Shown: positions 54,325 through 63,938, counted from the first letter of the stretch. The stretch is DNA of 64,000 bases from Bradyrhizobium diazoefficiens (GCF_016599855.1 NZ_CP067041.1:4960001-5024000), one strand, 5' to 3'. Program-made: numbers and translations. The notes: generated by a model not told the origin, from the sequence alone.

Positions 54325-54339
54325 ACCCATCATATGGGT
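54325..54339. promoter_or_regulatory. Inverted repeat upstream of coxS, possible operator
   Basis: ACCCAT-CAT-ATGGGT is a perfect 6-bp inverted repeat located 64 bases before the coxS start, next to an AT-rich TATAAT-like stretch. It may bind a regulator of the coxSM operon; no regulator gene is adjacent. Confidence 0.4.
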
Positions 54340-54415
54340 CATTATGGCCGGGGGCAACATCGCCCCGGGCGCAAGCGGCCATTCCAAAAGTCACTACGTA
54401 AAAGGTATTGAGGCT

Positions 54416-54862
54416 TCAGCCCTGTACCGCCTTGGCGAAATTCGCGAAAAACTCGTCGGCAAGCTTCTTGGCCGTGCCGTTGATCAGGCGCTGCCCGAGC
54501 TGCGCCAACTTGCCGCCGATCTGCGCCTCGACGTCGTATGAGAGCAGCGTGCCGCCATCCTTCTCGGTGAGCTTCACGGCCGCACCGCCCTTGGCGAAGC
54601 CGGCCACCCCGCCCTCGCCTTCGCCGGAGATCTTGTAGCCATTGGGCGGGTCGAGATCGCTGAGCATCACCTTACCCTTGAAGCGCGCCGAGACCGGACC
54701 GACCTTCATTTTCGCCGTCGCGCGAAAGCCGCCGTCGTCGGTCTTCTCCAGCTCCTCGCAGCCGGGGATGCAGGCCTTCAGCACTGCGGGGTCGTTGAGC
54801 TTCTCCCACACGGCCTCGCGCGGCGCTGCAAGCTGAACTTCGCCGTTCATTGTCATGGCCAT
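54416..54862 (-). CDS. coxG: CoxG-like SRPBCC domain protein
   Basis: A 148-residue carbon monoxide dehydrogenase subunit G-type protein of the SRPBCC fold, with LAAPREAVWEKLNDPAVLKACIPGCEEL near the N-terminus. CoxG helps anchor or mature CO dehydrogenase-type enzymes at the membrane; this protein ends shortly after the fold and lacks a membrane anchor. The start at 54862 has GGGAGG upstream. It lies upstream of coxS on the same strand with a 154-bp gap that holds a candidate operator. Confidence 0.85.
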   Translation of the reverse strand: MAMTMNGEVQLAAPREAVWEKLNDPAVLKACIPGCEELEKTDDGGFRATAKMKVGPVSARFKGKVMLSDLDPPNGYKISGEGEGGVAGFAKGGAAVKLTEKDGGTLLSYDVEAQIGGKLAQLGQRLINGTAKKLADEFFANFAKAVQG

Positions 54863-55034
54863 AGGGGAGCCTCCCGGATCGCAGCAATTATAATGCTGCT
54901 GAAGTAACGCACGGAGGCCACAAAGGAAAGGGCAACGCCCGGTCACGTGCAATGCATATTCGCAACTGCAAAAGGCTTGCGCGGATGGTTTGGGATTGGC
55001 ACAGCCGGGCCATGGTGGTTAGGTCCTGCACAAC

Positions 55035-56390
55035 ATGAGCACATCCCTGTCCCCCCTGCTCGCGCCGATGCTGTCGAGCGCAGCCATGCGCGCCGTCTGC
55101 GACGACCGAGCGACCCTCCAGAACATGCTCGATTTCGAGGCAGCCCTGGCCCGGGCCGAAGCCGCCACGGGCGTGATTCCCACATCCGCGCTGGGCCCGA
55201 TCGAAGCCGCCTGCAAGGCCGATTCGTTTGACATGGCCGCGCTAGCGGAGGCCGCAACGCGGTCGGGCAATGTGGCGATTCCGCTGGTCAAGGCATTGAC
55301 TGCCAATGTCGCAAGGCAAGACGCGGAAGCTGCACGCTACGTGCATTGGGGCGCGACCAGCCAGGACGTTATCGACAGCGCGACCATGCTGACGCTGCGC
55401 ATTGCAATCGATGCATTGGACGCCGACCTCAACCGCGCCATCAAGGGCTTTGCCGCGCTGGCCCGCGCCCATCGCAACACCGCGATGGTGGCGCGGACCT
55501 GGCTCCAGCACGCGCTGCCGATGCCGTTCGGACTAAAGGCTGCAGAGTATGCTTCGAGCCTTGCCCGCGCCCGGTGCCGACTGCGGCGGCTCCGCCGCGA
55601 GGGCCTCGCCCTGCAATTCGGCGGCGCCGCCGGCACGCTCGCAGCGCTCGGCGACAACGGACTCGCGGTCGCCGAACGACTGGCGCAGGAGCTGAACCTG
55701 CCGCTCCCCGAGGCGCCCTGGCACACCCATCGCGACCGCATCGCGGAGGCCGCTTCAGGCTTTGCGATCCTCGCTGGAAGCTGCGGCAAGATCGCGCGCG
55801 ACGTCTCGCTGCTGATGCAGACCGACGTCGGCGAAGCCTTTGAACCCGCCGGCGAAGGCCGCGGCGGCTCGTCGACCATGCCGCACAAGCGCAACCCGGT
55901 CGCAGCCGCAAGCGCGCTGGGCTGCGCGACCATGGCGCCGCAGCTCGCCGCGACGATCTTTGCAGCCCAGGTGCAGGACCATGAGCGCAGCGCCGGGCCC
56001 TGGCACGCGGAGTGGCCGACGTTGCCGCAATTGATGCTGGTCACTTCAGGCGCGCTCACGGCCATCGTCGACATCGCCGAGGGCCTCGAAATCGATGCGG
56101 CGCGCATGCGCAGCAATCTCGATGCGACGCACGGGCTGATCATGGCGGAAGCCGTCACCTTTGCGCTGGCCGACGAGATCGGCAAGAGCAATGCGCATCA
56201 TCTCGTCGAGGCCGCGAGCAAGCGCGCGGTCGCCGAGAAGAAGCATCTGCGCGAGGTGCTGTCGGCCGATTCGCAGGTCACAGCGCATCTGCCGCCGGAA
56301 AAAATTGCGGCATTGTTCGAGCCGATGGCCTATCAAGGGGCTTCCCAAGCTCTGATCGACCGGCTGCTCGACAGCCTCGACCGCGACTAA
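55035..56390 (+). CDS. pcaB: 3-carboxy-cis,cis-muconate cycloisomerase
   Basis: A 451-residue member of the fumarase/aspartase superfamily that lactonises beta-carboxymuconate in the protocatechuate branch of the beta-ketoadipate pathway. The superfamily signature GSSTMPHKRNP lies at 278-288, and HWGATSQDV at 104-112 is a second conserved block. It is the first of three adjacent pca genes on the same strand. Confidence 0.92.
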   Translation: MSTSLSPLLAPMLSSAAMRAVCDDRATLQNMLDFEAALARAEAATGVIPTSALGPIEAACKADSFDMAALAEAATRSGNVAIPLVKALTANVARQDAEAARYVHWGATSQDVIDSATMLTLRIAIDALDADLNRAIKGFAALARAHRNTAMVARTWLQHALPMPFGLKAAEYASSLARARCRLRRLRREGLALQFGGAAGTLAALGDNGLAVAERLAQELNLPLPEAPWHTHRDRIAEAASGFAILAGSCGKIARDVSLLMQTDVGEAFEPAGEGRGGSSTMPHKRNPVAAASALGCATMAPQLAATIFAAQVQDHERSAGPWHAEWPTLPQLMLVTSGALTAIVDIAEGLEIDAARMRSNLDATHGLIMAEAVTFALADEIGKSNAHHLVEAASKRAVAEKKHLREVLSADSQVTAHLPPEKIAALFEPMAYQGASQALIDRLLDSLDRD

Positions 56391-56418
56391 GAACTGCAAA
56401 TTACGACGGAGACGCCGC

Positions 56419-57201
56419 ATGCCCATGATCGATGCCGACGGTTGCCTGATCAACGTCTCCGTCGAGGGCCGCGATGGCGGGCCGACCCTGATGCTCTCCA
56501 ACTCGCTGGGCTGCACGATGCAGATGTGGGAGCCGCAGATGAAGGCGCTGACGCAGGTGTTCCGCGTCATCCGCTACGACCGTCGCGGCCACGGTAAATC
56601 CGGCGTTCCGCCGGGACCGTATTCCATCGAGCGGTTCGGCCGCGATGTGCTGGCCATCCTCGGCGACCTCAACATCGAGAAGGTGCATTGGTGCGGCCTG
56701 TCGATGGGCGGCATGGTCGGACAATGGCTGGGCGCGAACGCGCCGGAGCGGTTCGGCAAGCTCATCCTCGCCAACACCTCCTGCTATTATGCCGAGCCGA
56801 CCAAATGGCTGGAGCGCATCGACGCCGTGAAGAAGGGCGGCATCGCGGCCGTGGCCGATGCGGTAATCGCCGGCTGGCTGACGGCCGATTTCCGCGAGCG
56901 CGAGCCTGACATCACCGCGAAGATGAAGTCGATGCTGCTCGCAACGCCGGTCGAAGGGTATCTGGCCTGCTGCGAGGCGCTGTCGACGCTCGACCAGCGC
57001 GAGATGTTGTCGAAGATCAAGAGCCCGACGCTTGTCATCGCCGGCCGCCACGACATGGCGACGCCGATCTCGGCGGGCGAGCTGATCCGATCCAACATTC
57101 CCGGCGCCAGCATGACCATCATCGACGCCGCCCACATTTCCAACGTCGAGCAGCCGCATGCGTTCACGGATGCGGTGATAGGATTCCTGACGCAGCGGTA
57201 G
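56419..57201 (+). CDS. pcaD: 3-oxoadipate enol-lactonase
   Basis: A 260-residue alpha/beta hydrolase that opens beta-ketoadipate enol-lactone. The nucleophile Ser95 is in CGLSMGGM, SNSLGCTMQMW near residue 27-37 is typical of PcaD, and the catalytic His is in AAHISNVEQP near the C-terminus. It follows pcaB after 28 bases. Confidence 0.92.
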   Translation: MPMIDADGCLINVSVEGRDGGPTLMLSNSLGCTMQMWEPQMKALTQVFRVIRYDRRGHGKSGVPPGPYSIERFGRDVLAILGDLNIEKVHWCGLSMGGMVGQWLGANAPERFGKLILANTSCYYAEPTKWLERIDAVKKGGIAAVADAVIAGWLTADFREREPDITAKMKSMLLATPVEGYLACCEALSTLDQREMLSKIKSPTLVIAGRHDMATPISAGELIRSNIPGASMTIIDAAHISNVEQPHAFTDAVIGFLTQR

Positions 57202-57221
57202 TCGCTATCCGGAGAAAATAC

Positions 57222-57614
57222 ATGGACGACGAGAAGCGCCGCGACGCCGGCATGAATGTGCGCCGAAAAGTGCTCGGCAATGCCTGGGTCGACAAATCGA
57301 TCGCGGGTCGCAACGCGTTCAACACCGACTTCCAGGACCTGATCACCCGCTACGCCTGGGGCGAGATCTGGACGCGGCCGCATTTCGACGAGCGCACGCG
57401 GCGCGTGCTGGTGATCGGCACGATGGTCGCGCTTGGGCAATGGGACGAATTCCGCCTGCATGTGCGTGCGGCTCTCGCGGAAGGCGGTTTCACCCCCGAC
57501 GACATCAAGGAAATCTTGTTGCAGCAGGCGATCTATTGCGGCGTTCCGGCAGCGAACCACGCCGTCAAGGAAGCCTCAGCGATTGTGCAGGAGCTCGGCC
57601 TGCTCAAGAGCTAG
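57222..57614 (+). CDS. pcaC: 4-carboxymuconolactone decarboxylase
   Basis: A 130-residue helical AhpD-like enzyme that decarboxylates 4-carboxymuconolactone between the PcaB and PcaD steps. RRKVLGNAWVDKSIAGRNAFN and the C-terminal EILLQQAIYCGVPAANHAVKEA match PcaC. Together pcaB, pcaD and pcaC cover protocatechuate ring-cleavage product to beta-ketoadipate. Its end overlaps the convergent membrane protein gene by 39 bases. Confidence 0.93.
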   Translation: MDDEKRRDAGMNVRRKVLGNAWVDKSIAGRNAFNTDFQDLITRYAWGEIWTRPHFDERTRRVLVIGTMVALGQWDEFRLHVRAALAEGGFTPDDIKEILLQQAIYCGVPAANHAVKEASAIVQELGLLKS

Positions 57615-58103
57615 CGGCGCGGCGGTCACTACGGTGGTCTTCGGTGCCGCCTCGGGCCGTTCGATCACCACCACGACCGCAGCACCGAGCAGCAGCAGAA
57701 GCTCGGTGGCGTGCAGCCGAAGCGCGGCCATCTCGCCGACTTTCGAGGCCATCACCATGCTCGCAAACGAGATCAGGCTGCCGATCGCAAGCGCAATGCC
57801 GAGGGCCTCGTCGCTGCTGCCGCTCTTCCGAGTGCGCGGAATCGCGAGCAGCGCAAGATAGATCGCGAAGAACGCCACCACGGTTAGCCGTCCCAGCGCC
57901 AAGAGCCAGGCGGCGCGCACCGCGCTCATGCCGGACATTTGGAGCTGGTCGCTGAGGAAGAGCGCCACCGCGACGCTCGGCCGCTCATAGAGGCCGTGCA
58001 CCGGCGCCACGAAGATGTTGAAGGCGACCAGCGTCCAGGCCGGGATGAAATAGGCCGCCAGCAACGCGCCGTTGACCGAGCCAATCCGCCAATCTCTGAA
58101 CAT
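57576..58103 (-). CDS. Four-segment hypothetical membrane protein
   Basis: A 175-residue integral membrane protein with four hydrophobic segments near residues 12-33, 62-85, 98-118 and 130-147. No family is recognised. It converges with pcaC and overlaps its last 39 bases. A terminator at 58235-58264 separates it from the small gene upstream, so it has its own promoter. Confidence 0.65.
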   Translation of the reverse strand: MFRDWRIGSVNGALLAAYFIPAWTLVAFNIFVAPVHGLYERPSVAVALFLSDQLQMSGMSAVRAAWLLALGRLTVVAFFAIYLALLAIPRTRKSGSSDEALGIALAIGSLISFASMVMASKVGEMAALRLHATELLLLLGAAVVVVIERPEAAPKTTVVTAAPLALEQAELLHNR

Positions 58104-58234
58104 GCCGCTTCCCGCTTCGTCTGATGCCTGCCTTCGAGAGAAGGCTTTGCCGGGAGCTAACTCGCATCGGACTGTGGCGGCAATTTAAACCCTTTGTTTA
58201 CCTTAACCGGGCCGTTGGACCGTTCCCCGCAAAG

Positions 58235-58264
58235 AAAGGGCCCCGCCTTCCGGCGGGGCCCTTT
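58235..58264 (-). terminator. Rho-independent terminator of the Gln-rich small gene
   Basis: A 13-bp perfect stem (AAAGGGCCCCGCC and complement) with a 4-base loop, followed on the minus strand by TTTCTTT. It starts 19 bases past the stop codon of the small gene. Confidence 0.85.
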
Positions 58265-58283
58265 GATGCTATTCCCGCGGCCT

Positions 58284-58472
58284 TCAATCCAGTCTGTTGT
58301 CCTGCTGACCGCCTTGCTGCTGGCCCGGCTTGTCGCCCTTGCGCATCGGGTCCTGCTGCTGCTGTCCGGGCTTCTGGCCGCCGCCCTGCTGCTGCCCTGG
58401 TTGCTGACTTGGGCGCTGCTGACCGGGACTCTGATTCTGCTGGCCCGGATTTTGGCTCTGCTGCTTCGTCAT
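58284..58472 (-). CDS. Small Gln/Gly/Pro-rich disordered protein
   Basis: A 62-residue hydrophilic protein made mainly of Gln, Gly, Pro, Ser and Asn, with repeated PGQQ and QQQ units and a basic MRKGDKPG segment near the end. It should be fully disordered and soluble. The start at 58472 (MTKQQSQN) has AAGGGAG upstream, and a strong terminator follows, which supports a real, well-expressed gene. No function is known. Confidence 0.65.
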   Translation of the reverse strand: MTKQQSQNPGQQNQSPGQQRPSQQPGQQQGGGQKPGQQQQDPMRKGDKPGQQQGGQQDNRLD

Positions 58473-58756
58473 CGGGGGGAAACTCCCTTGTTGGACCGTC
58501 AGTCGGAGGTAACAGCCGGCAGCCAATTTGGTTGCAATGCGGAACCCGGTTCCGCGCAAAGTGCGGGAACCGGCATATGACGTCAGTGTCGAAATGACCT
58601 CTGTACAAGCCTTTATACCAAGGCATGGCCTGTTGCAGCCGCCAGTTCCCTGCTGTTACAAAACGGGAAGAACGCTTAAGGGCTGCCGGGGCCCAAGAAA
58701 CTCACTCTCTATCTGAGCTCCCTTTGAGCCCGCGACAGGTTTGGTGACGGCAGCCT

Positions 58757-59674
58757 ATGGATTATTTCGCCCAGCAGCTCATCAACGGCCTCGTGCTCGG
58801 TTCGATTTACGGCCTGATCGCGATCGGCTACACGATGGTCTACGGTATCGTCGGCATGATCAACTTCGCCCACGGCGATATCTTCATGATCGGCGGCTTC
58901 ATCGCCCTCATCACCTTCCTGATCCTGATCTCGCTCGGACTGACCGCGATCCCGGTGATCCTGCTCGTCGTCCTACTGGTCTCGATGGCGATCACCGCGC
59001 TCTATGGCTGGACCATCGAGCGCATCGCCTATCGGCCGCTGCGGCATTCCTTCCGCCTCGCGCCGATGCTGTCGGCGATCGGCATGTCCTTCGTGCTGAC
59101 CAACTACTCGCAGGTGGCGCAAGGAGCGCGCGTCAAGCCGATTCCGCCCTTCATTGTGGGCGGCTACACGCTGCATGAGAGCCCTGACGGCTTCGTGATC
59201 CAGCTTTCGAACATTCAGATCATGGTGGTCATCACCACCATCGTGCTGCTGGCGATCTTCACCTGGCTGGTCTCGCGCACGCGGCTCGGGCGCGACATGC
59301 GCGCCTGCGAGCAGGATCAGACCATGGCGGCGCTGCTCGGCGTGAACGTCGACCGCACCATTTCGATGACCTTCGTGATCGGTGCTGCCCTCGCTGCTGT
59401 CGCAGGCTTGATGTACCTGCTCTATTACGGCCTGGTCGATTTCTACATGGGCTTCGTCGCCGGCATCAAGGCGTTCACCGCGGCCGTGCTCGGCGGCATC
59501 GGCTCGCTGCCCGGCGCGATGCTCGGAGGCCTGGCGATCGGCCTGATCGAGACGTTCTGGTCGGCCTATTTCTCGGTCGAGTACAAGGACGTCGCCGCCT
59601 TCTCGATCCTGATCGTCGTGCTGATCTTCATGCCGACCGGCCTGCTCGGCCGTCCCGAAGTCGAAAAAGTCTGA
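58757..59674 (+). CDS. livH: Branched-chain amino acid ABC transporter permease LivH
   Basis: A 305-residue inner-membrane permease with about eight segments. QQLINGLVLGSIYGLIAIGYTMVYGIVGMINFAHGD at the N-terminus and FTAAVLGGIGSLPGAMLGG toward the end are typical LivH blocks. It is the first gene of livHMGF, with livK further downstream. Confidence 0.93.
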   Translation: MDYFAQQLINGLVLGSIYGLIAIGYTMVYGIVGMINFAHGDIFMIGGFIALITFLILISLGLTAIPVILLVVLLVSMAITALYGWTIERIAYRPLRHSFRLAPMLSAIGMSFVLTNYSQVAQGARVKPIPPFIVGGYTLHESPDGFVIQLSNIQIMVVITTIVLLAIFTWLVSRTRLGRDMRACEQDQTMAALLGVNVDRTISMTFVIGAALAAVAGLMYLLYYGLVDFYMGFVAGIKAFTAAVLGGIGSLPGAMLGGLAIGLIETFWSAYFSVEYKDVAAFSILIVVLIFMPTGLLGRPEVEKV

Positions 59675-59687
59675 CGGACCGCCCAGC

Positions 59688-61013
59688 GTGACAGTCAACC
59701 CGCACAAGACCACCAAAACAAGTCGCACCGCCGGCATCCCCTTCCTTCTGAAGACCGCCTTCATCAACGCCCTGATCGCGCTGGTGCTGTTCTCGCTGAT
59801 GATCGGCATCCGCACCGAGGCGGGCTCCGACGGCCAGCTCACCTACTGGACGCGCTTCGGCGATCTCGCCTCGCTCGTCGCCGCAGTGTTCGGCGGCTCG
59901 ATCGTGATCGAGCTAATGCGGCAATGGATCGGCCCGACCGGCGCCGAGAAGCTGGTACCGGCCTCGGTGCAGAGCGGCATGTCGTTCGTCGGCCGCTATC
60001 TTGCACCGGCGCTGCTGATCTTCACGCTGCTGGTGCCTGTCATCTTCTATGACCAGCGCTACATCCTCGACCTCGCCATCCTCGTGCTCACCTATGTGAT
60101 GCTGGGCTGGGGCCTCAACGTGGTGGTTGGCCTGGCGGGCCTGCTCGATCTCGGCTACGTCGCCTTCTACGCGGTCGGCGCCTACTCCTACGCGCTGCTC
60201 GCCACCAATTTCGGCTGGTCGTTCTGGGTCTGCCTGCCGCTCGCCGGCATCCTTGCCGCGTTCTGGGGCATGCTGCTCGGCTTTCCCGTGCTGCGGCTGC
60301 GCGGCGACTATCTCGCGATCGTGACGCTCGCCTTCGGCGAGATCATCCGCCTCGTCATCATCAACTGGCAGGATCTGACCGGCGGTCCGAACGGCGTCTC
60401 CGGGATTCCCCGCCCCTCCTTCTTCGGCATCCCGCTCGACAACAGCGACGACGGGTTAGCGGCAAAACTCGGCATCGAATACTCACCGACTCATCGCATC
60501 GTCTTCCTGTTCTATCTGATCCTCGCGCTGGCGCTGCTCACCAACTGGGTCACGATTCGCCTGCGCCGCCTGCCGATCGGCCGCGCCTGGGAGGCGTTGC
60601 GCGAAGACGAGGTCGCCTGCCGCGCGCTCGGCATCAACACCACGACCACCAAGCTCACGGCGTTCGCGACCGGCGCCATGTTCGGCGGCTTTGCGGGTGC
60701 GTTCTTCGCGACCCGCCAGGGCTTCATCAGCCCGGAATCCTTCACCTTCCAGGAATCGGCGCTGGTGCTCGCCATCGTCGTGCTCGGCGGCATGGGCTCG
60801 CAGCTCGGCGTCGCGCTCGCCGCACTCACCATGATCGGCGGCTTCGAGCTGTTCCGCAGCCTCGAGACGTACCGCATGCTGGTGTTCGGCATGGCGATGG
60901 TGCTGATCATGATCTGGCGGCCGCGCGGCATCATCGGCCATCGTTCACCGACCGTATATCTGACCAAGGCGCACGCCATCTCCTCCGACCTCGTCAAGGA
61001 GGGCCACGGATGA
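59688..61013 (+). CDS. livM: Branched-chain amino acid ABC transporter permease LivM
   Basis: A 441-residue inner-membrane permease of the long LivM type. An N-terminal extension with two or three extra segments (about 1-125) precedes the core GLNVVVGLAGLLDLGYVAFYAVGAYSYALL. EDEVACRALGINTTTTKL is the cytoplasmic coupling region. The start is GTG, 13 bases after livH, and the end overlaps livG (ATGA). Confidence 0.92.
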   Translation: MTVNPHKTTKTSRTAGIPFLLKTAFINALIALVLFSLMIGIRTEAGSDGQLTYWTRFGDLASLVAAVFGGSIVIELMRQWIGPTGAEKLVPASVQSGMSFVGRYLAPALLIFTLLVPVIFYDQRYILDLAILVLTYVMLGWGLNVVVGLAGLLDLGYVAFYAVGAYSYALLATNFGWSFWVCLPLAGILAAFWGMLLGFPVLRLRGDYLAIVTLAFGEIIRLVIINWQDLTGGPNGVSGIPRPSFFGIPLDNSDDGLAAKLGIEYSPTHRIVFLFYLILALALLTNWVTIRLRRLPIGRAWEALREDEVACRALGINTTTTKLTAFATGAMFGGFAGAFFATRQGFISPESFTFQESALVLAIVVLGGMGSQLGVALAALTMIGGFELFRSLETYRMLVFGMAMVLIMIWRPRGIIGHRSPTVYLTKAHAISSDLVKEGHG

Positions 61014-61843
61014 GCGGCGAAACAATTCTCGGCGTCGACCGACTCACCATGCGCTTCGGCGGCATCGTCGCCGTGCAGGATCTGTCGTTTGCGGCCGAAC
61101 GGAAGAAGATCACCGCGCTGATCGGACCGAACGGCGCCGGCAAGACCACCGTCTTCAACTGCATCACCGGCTTCTACAAGCCGAGCGGCGGCGCCATCCG
61201 CCTCACCCACGACGACGGCAAGCAGATCGCGCTGGAGCGGCTCAACGATTTCCGCATCGCCAAGCAGGCCAAGGTCGCCCGCACTTTCCAGAACATCCGG
61301 CTGTTTCCCGGCATGACCGCGCTCGAGAACCTGATGGTGGCGCAGCACAACGCGTTGATGCTCGCCTCGGGCTTTACGTTTCTCGGCCTGATCGGCGTCC
61401 CGACCTATCGCCAGGCCGAAAAGCGGGCAATCGAGCTCGCCACTGACTGGCTCAAACGGATCAATCTGCTCAACCGCGCCGACGACGCCGCCGGCAATCT
61501 CGCTTACGGCGACCAGCGCCGGCTCGAGATCGCGCGCGCGATGTGCACCGAGCCGGCGCTTCTGTGCCTGGACGAGCCCGCCGCCGGCCTCAATGCGCGC
61601 GAGAGCGCTGCGCTCAGTGAACTCCTGCTGTCGATCCGGAATGAGGTCGGCACCTCGATCCTCCTGATCGAGCACGATATGTCGGTGGTGATGGAGATTT
61701 CCGACCACATCGTGGTGATGGACCATGGCGTGAAGATCGCGCAGGGCACGCCGCAGGAGGTGCGCGACGACCCGAAGGTGATCGCCGCTTACCTCGGCAC
61801 CGACGAGGAAGAGGCCGCGGCGGTGATGGAGAGCGGGTCGTGA
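61010..61843 (+). CDS. livG: Branched-chain amino acid ABC transporter ATPase LivG
   Basis: A 277-residue ATPase with Walker A GPNGAGKT at about 38-45, an NLAYGDQRRLEIARA signature-region variant (YGDQR in place of SGGQ, usual for LivG) and Walker B LLCLDEPAAGLN. It overlaps livM and livF by 4 bases on each side. Confidence 0.93.
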   Translation: MSGETILGVDRLTMRFGGIVAVQDLSFAAERKKITALIGPNGAGKTTVFNCITGFYKPSGGAIRLTHDDGKQIALERLNDFRIAKQAKVARTFQNIRLFPGMTALENLMVAQHNALMLASGFTFLGLIGVPTYRQAEKRAIELATDWLKRINLLNRADDAAGNLAYGDQRRLEIARAMCTEPALLCLDEPAAGLNARESAALSELLLSIRNEVGTSILLIEHDMSVVMEISDHIVVMDHGVKIAQGTPQEVRDDPKVIAAYLGTDEEEAAAVMESGS

Positions 61844-62583
61844 CGTCTGCCGCCGCTCCCCTGCTCGCGATTCGCGGCTTGCGCGCCGCCTACGGCAAGA
61901 TCGAGGCGCTGAAGGGCGTTGACGTCGAGATTAGTCCCGGCGAGATCGTGGCGCTGATCGGCGCCAACGGCGCCGGCAAATCAACGCTGATGATGACGAT
62001 CTTCGGCAAGCCGCGCGCTCGCGCCGGCCAGATCCTATACGAGGGCCGCGACATCACGGAGGTGCCGACCCACGAGATCGCGCACTTGCGCATCGCGCAG
62101 TCGCCGGAAGGCCGCCGCATCTTCCCGCGCATGAGCGTGGCGGAAAACCTCCAGATGGGCGCGGACGCCACCGACTGCACCGATGTGGAGCGCGAGGCGA
62201 CGCTGGAGCGCGTGTTCACGCTGTTTCCGCGGCTGAAGGAGCGCTACGTCCAGCGCGGCGGGACGCTGTCCGGCGGCGAGCAGCAGATGCTCGCGATCGG
62301 CCGCGCCCTGATGAGCCGCCCGCGCCTGCTCCTGCTCGACGAACCCTCCCTTGGGCTGGCGCCGCTGATCGCGCGCCAGATCTTCGACGCCATTCGCACC
62401 TTGAACCGGCAGGACGGTCTCACCGTCCTGATCGTCGAGCAGAACGCCAACCATGCGCTGAAGCTCGCCCACCGTGGCTACGTCATGGTCAACGGCCTGA
62501 TCACACTCGCCGGAAGCGGGGCCGAGTTGTTGCAGCGCCCTGAGATTCGCGCCGCCTATCTGGAAGGCGGCCGACACGGCTGA
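61840..62583 (+). CDS. livF: Branched-chain amino acid ABC transporter ATPase LivF
   Basis: A 247-residue ATPase with Walker A GANGAGKS (about 38-45), signature LSGGEQQML and Walker B LLLLDEPSLGLAP. The GTG start overlaps the livG stop. It partners LivG in driving branched-chain amino acid uptake. Confidence 0.93.
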   Translation: MTSAAAPLLAIRGLRAAYGKIEALKGVDVEISPGEIVALIGANGAGKSTLMMTIFGKPRARAGQILYEGRDITEVPTHEIAHLRIAQSPEGRRIFPRMSVAENLQMGADATDCTDVEREATLERVFTLFPRLKERYVQRGGTLSGGEQQMLAIGRALMSRPRLLLLDEPSLGLAPLIARQIFDAIRTLNRQDGLTVLIVEQNANHALKLAHRGYVMVNGLITLAGSGAELLQRPEIRAAYLEGGRHG

Positions 62584-62741
62584 GGGACCCAGATCGCGGT
62601 CGAGCGGCCAAATGCGGCGAGATATCTGCGCTCATGCCCGTATTTTGCCGGTGACTTCTCGCCAAATTCATTCAAGAATGGCGCCGGTCTGAACCGGGCG
62701 AGCCCGGCAACTTCCACAGGCGATCACCCGCGAGGTATCTC

Positions 62742-63860
62742 ATGAAATCACTGAAACTCATCAGTCTGGCTTTCGGCGCGTCGATCGCGCTGTCGAGCGC
62801 GGCATTGGCGCAGGATGTCACCATCGCAGTCGCAGGTCCGATGACCGGCACTGAATCTGCCTTCGGCCGCCAGATGAAGAACGGCGCCGAAATGGCGGTG
62901 TCAGATATCAACGCCGCCGGCGGCGTCAACGGCAAGAAGCTCGCGCTCGACATCGAGGACGACGCCTGCGATCCCAAGCAGGCCCGTTCGGTCGCGGAAA
63001 AGATCGCGGGCGCCAAGATCCCGTTCGTCGCCGGGCACTATTGCTCGTCGTCGTCGATTCCGGCGTCCGAAGCCTATGCCGACGGCAACGTGCTCGAGAT
63101 CACGCCTGCCTCGACCAACCCGCTGTTCACCGAGCGCAAGCTCTGGAACGTGGCGCGCGTCTGCGGCCGTGACGATCAGCAGGGCCTGATCGCGGCGCAG
63201 TACATCGCCAAGAACTTCAAGGGCAAGAACATCGCGATCCTCAACGACAAGACCACCTACGGCAAGGGTCTGGCGGACGAGACCAAGAAGGCGCTCAACA
63301 AGGCCGGCATCACCGAAAAGATGTACGAGTCGTACAACAAGGGCGACAAGGACTTTAACGCGATCGTCTCGCGCCTGAAGCGCGACAACATCGATCTCGT
63401 TTATGTCGGCGGCTATCACCAGGAAAGCGGCTTGATCCTGCGCCAGATGCGTGACCAGGGCCTCAAGACGATCCTGATGGCCGGCGACGCGCTCGCCGAC
63501 AAGGAATACGCCTCCATCACCGGGCCCGCCGGCGAAGGTACGCTGTTCACCTTCGGTCCCGATCCGCGCGAGAAGCCGACCGCGAAGAAGATCGTCGACG
63601 CCTTCAAAGCCAAGAACATCGACCCCGAAGGCTACACGCTCTACACCTACGCGGCGATGCAGGTCTGGTCGCAGGCCGCCAAGAAGGCCGGCACCACCGA
63701 CCCCAAGAAGGTCATGGAAACGATGAAGGCCGGCAAATGGGACACCGTGATCGGCCCGATCGAGTATGACGCCAAGGGCGATATCAAGCAGCTCGACTAC
63801 GTCGTCTACAGATGGGACGCCAAGGGCGGCTATGCCCAGATCAAGGGCAACGGTACCTGA
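62742..63860 (+). CDS. livK: Branched-chain amino acid ABC transporter substrate-binding protein
   Basis: A 372-residue periplasmic binding protein with a signal peptide cleaved after ALA (Ala23). ITIAVAGPMTG-like and FVAGHYCSSSSIPASEAYAD segments match LivK/LivJ proteins; two cysteines in VCGRDDQQ and DDACDPKQ regions may pair. GCGAGG precedes the ATG. It lies 158 bases after livF, with its own terminator behind it, so it may also have its own promoter. Confidence 0.92.
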   Translation: MKSLKLISLAFGASIALSSAALAQDVTIAVAGPMTGTESAFGRQMKNGAEMAVSDINAAGGVNGKKLALDIEDDACDPKQARSVAEKIAGAKIPFVAGHYCSSSSIPASEAYADGNVLEITPASTNPLFTERKLWNVARVCGRDDQQGLIAAQYIAKNFKGKNIAILNDKTTYGKGLADETKKALNKAGITEKMYESYNKGDKDFNAIVSRLKRDNIDLVYVGGYHQESGLILRQMRDQGLKTILMAGDALADKEYASITGPAGEGTLFTFGPDPREKPTAKKIVDAFKAKNIDPEGYTLYTYAAMQVWSQAAKKAGTTDPKKVMETMKAGKWDTVIGPIEYDAKGDIKQLDYVVYRWDAKGGYAQIKGNGT

Positions 63861-63900
63861 GACAGCGTACCTGACCTTTTCTTCGCCAAATCGTCATCGA

Positions 63901-63929
63901 CGCCCCGGTTCGCCGGGGCGTTTTCTTTT
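63901..63929 (+). terminator. Rho-independent terminator of the liv operon
   Basis: CGCCCCGG, a TTCG tetraloop and CCGGGGCG are followed by TTTTCTTTT. It lies 40 bases past the livK stop. Confidence 0.92.
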
Positions 63930-63938
63930 GCAGCGCCG

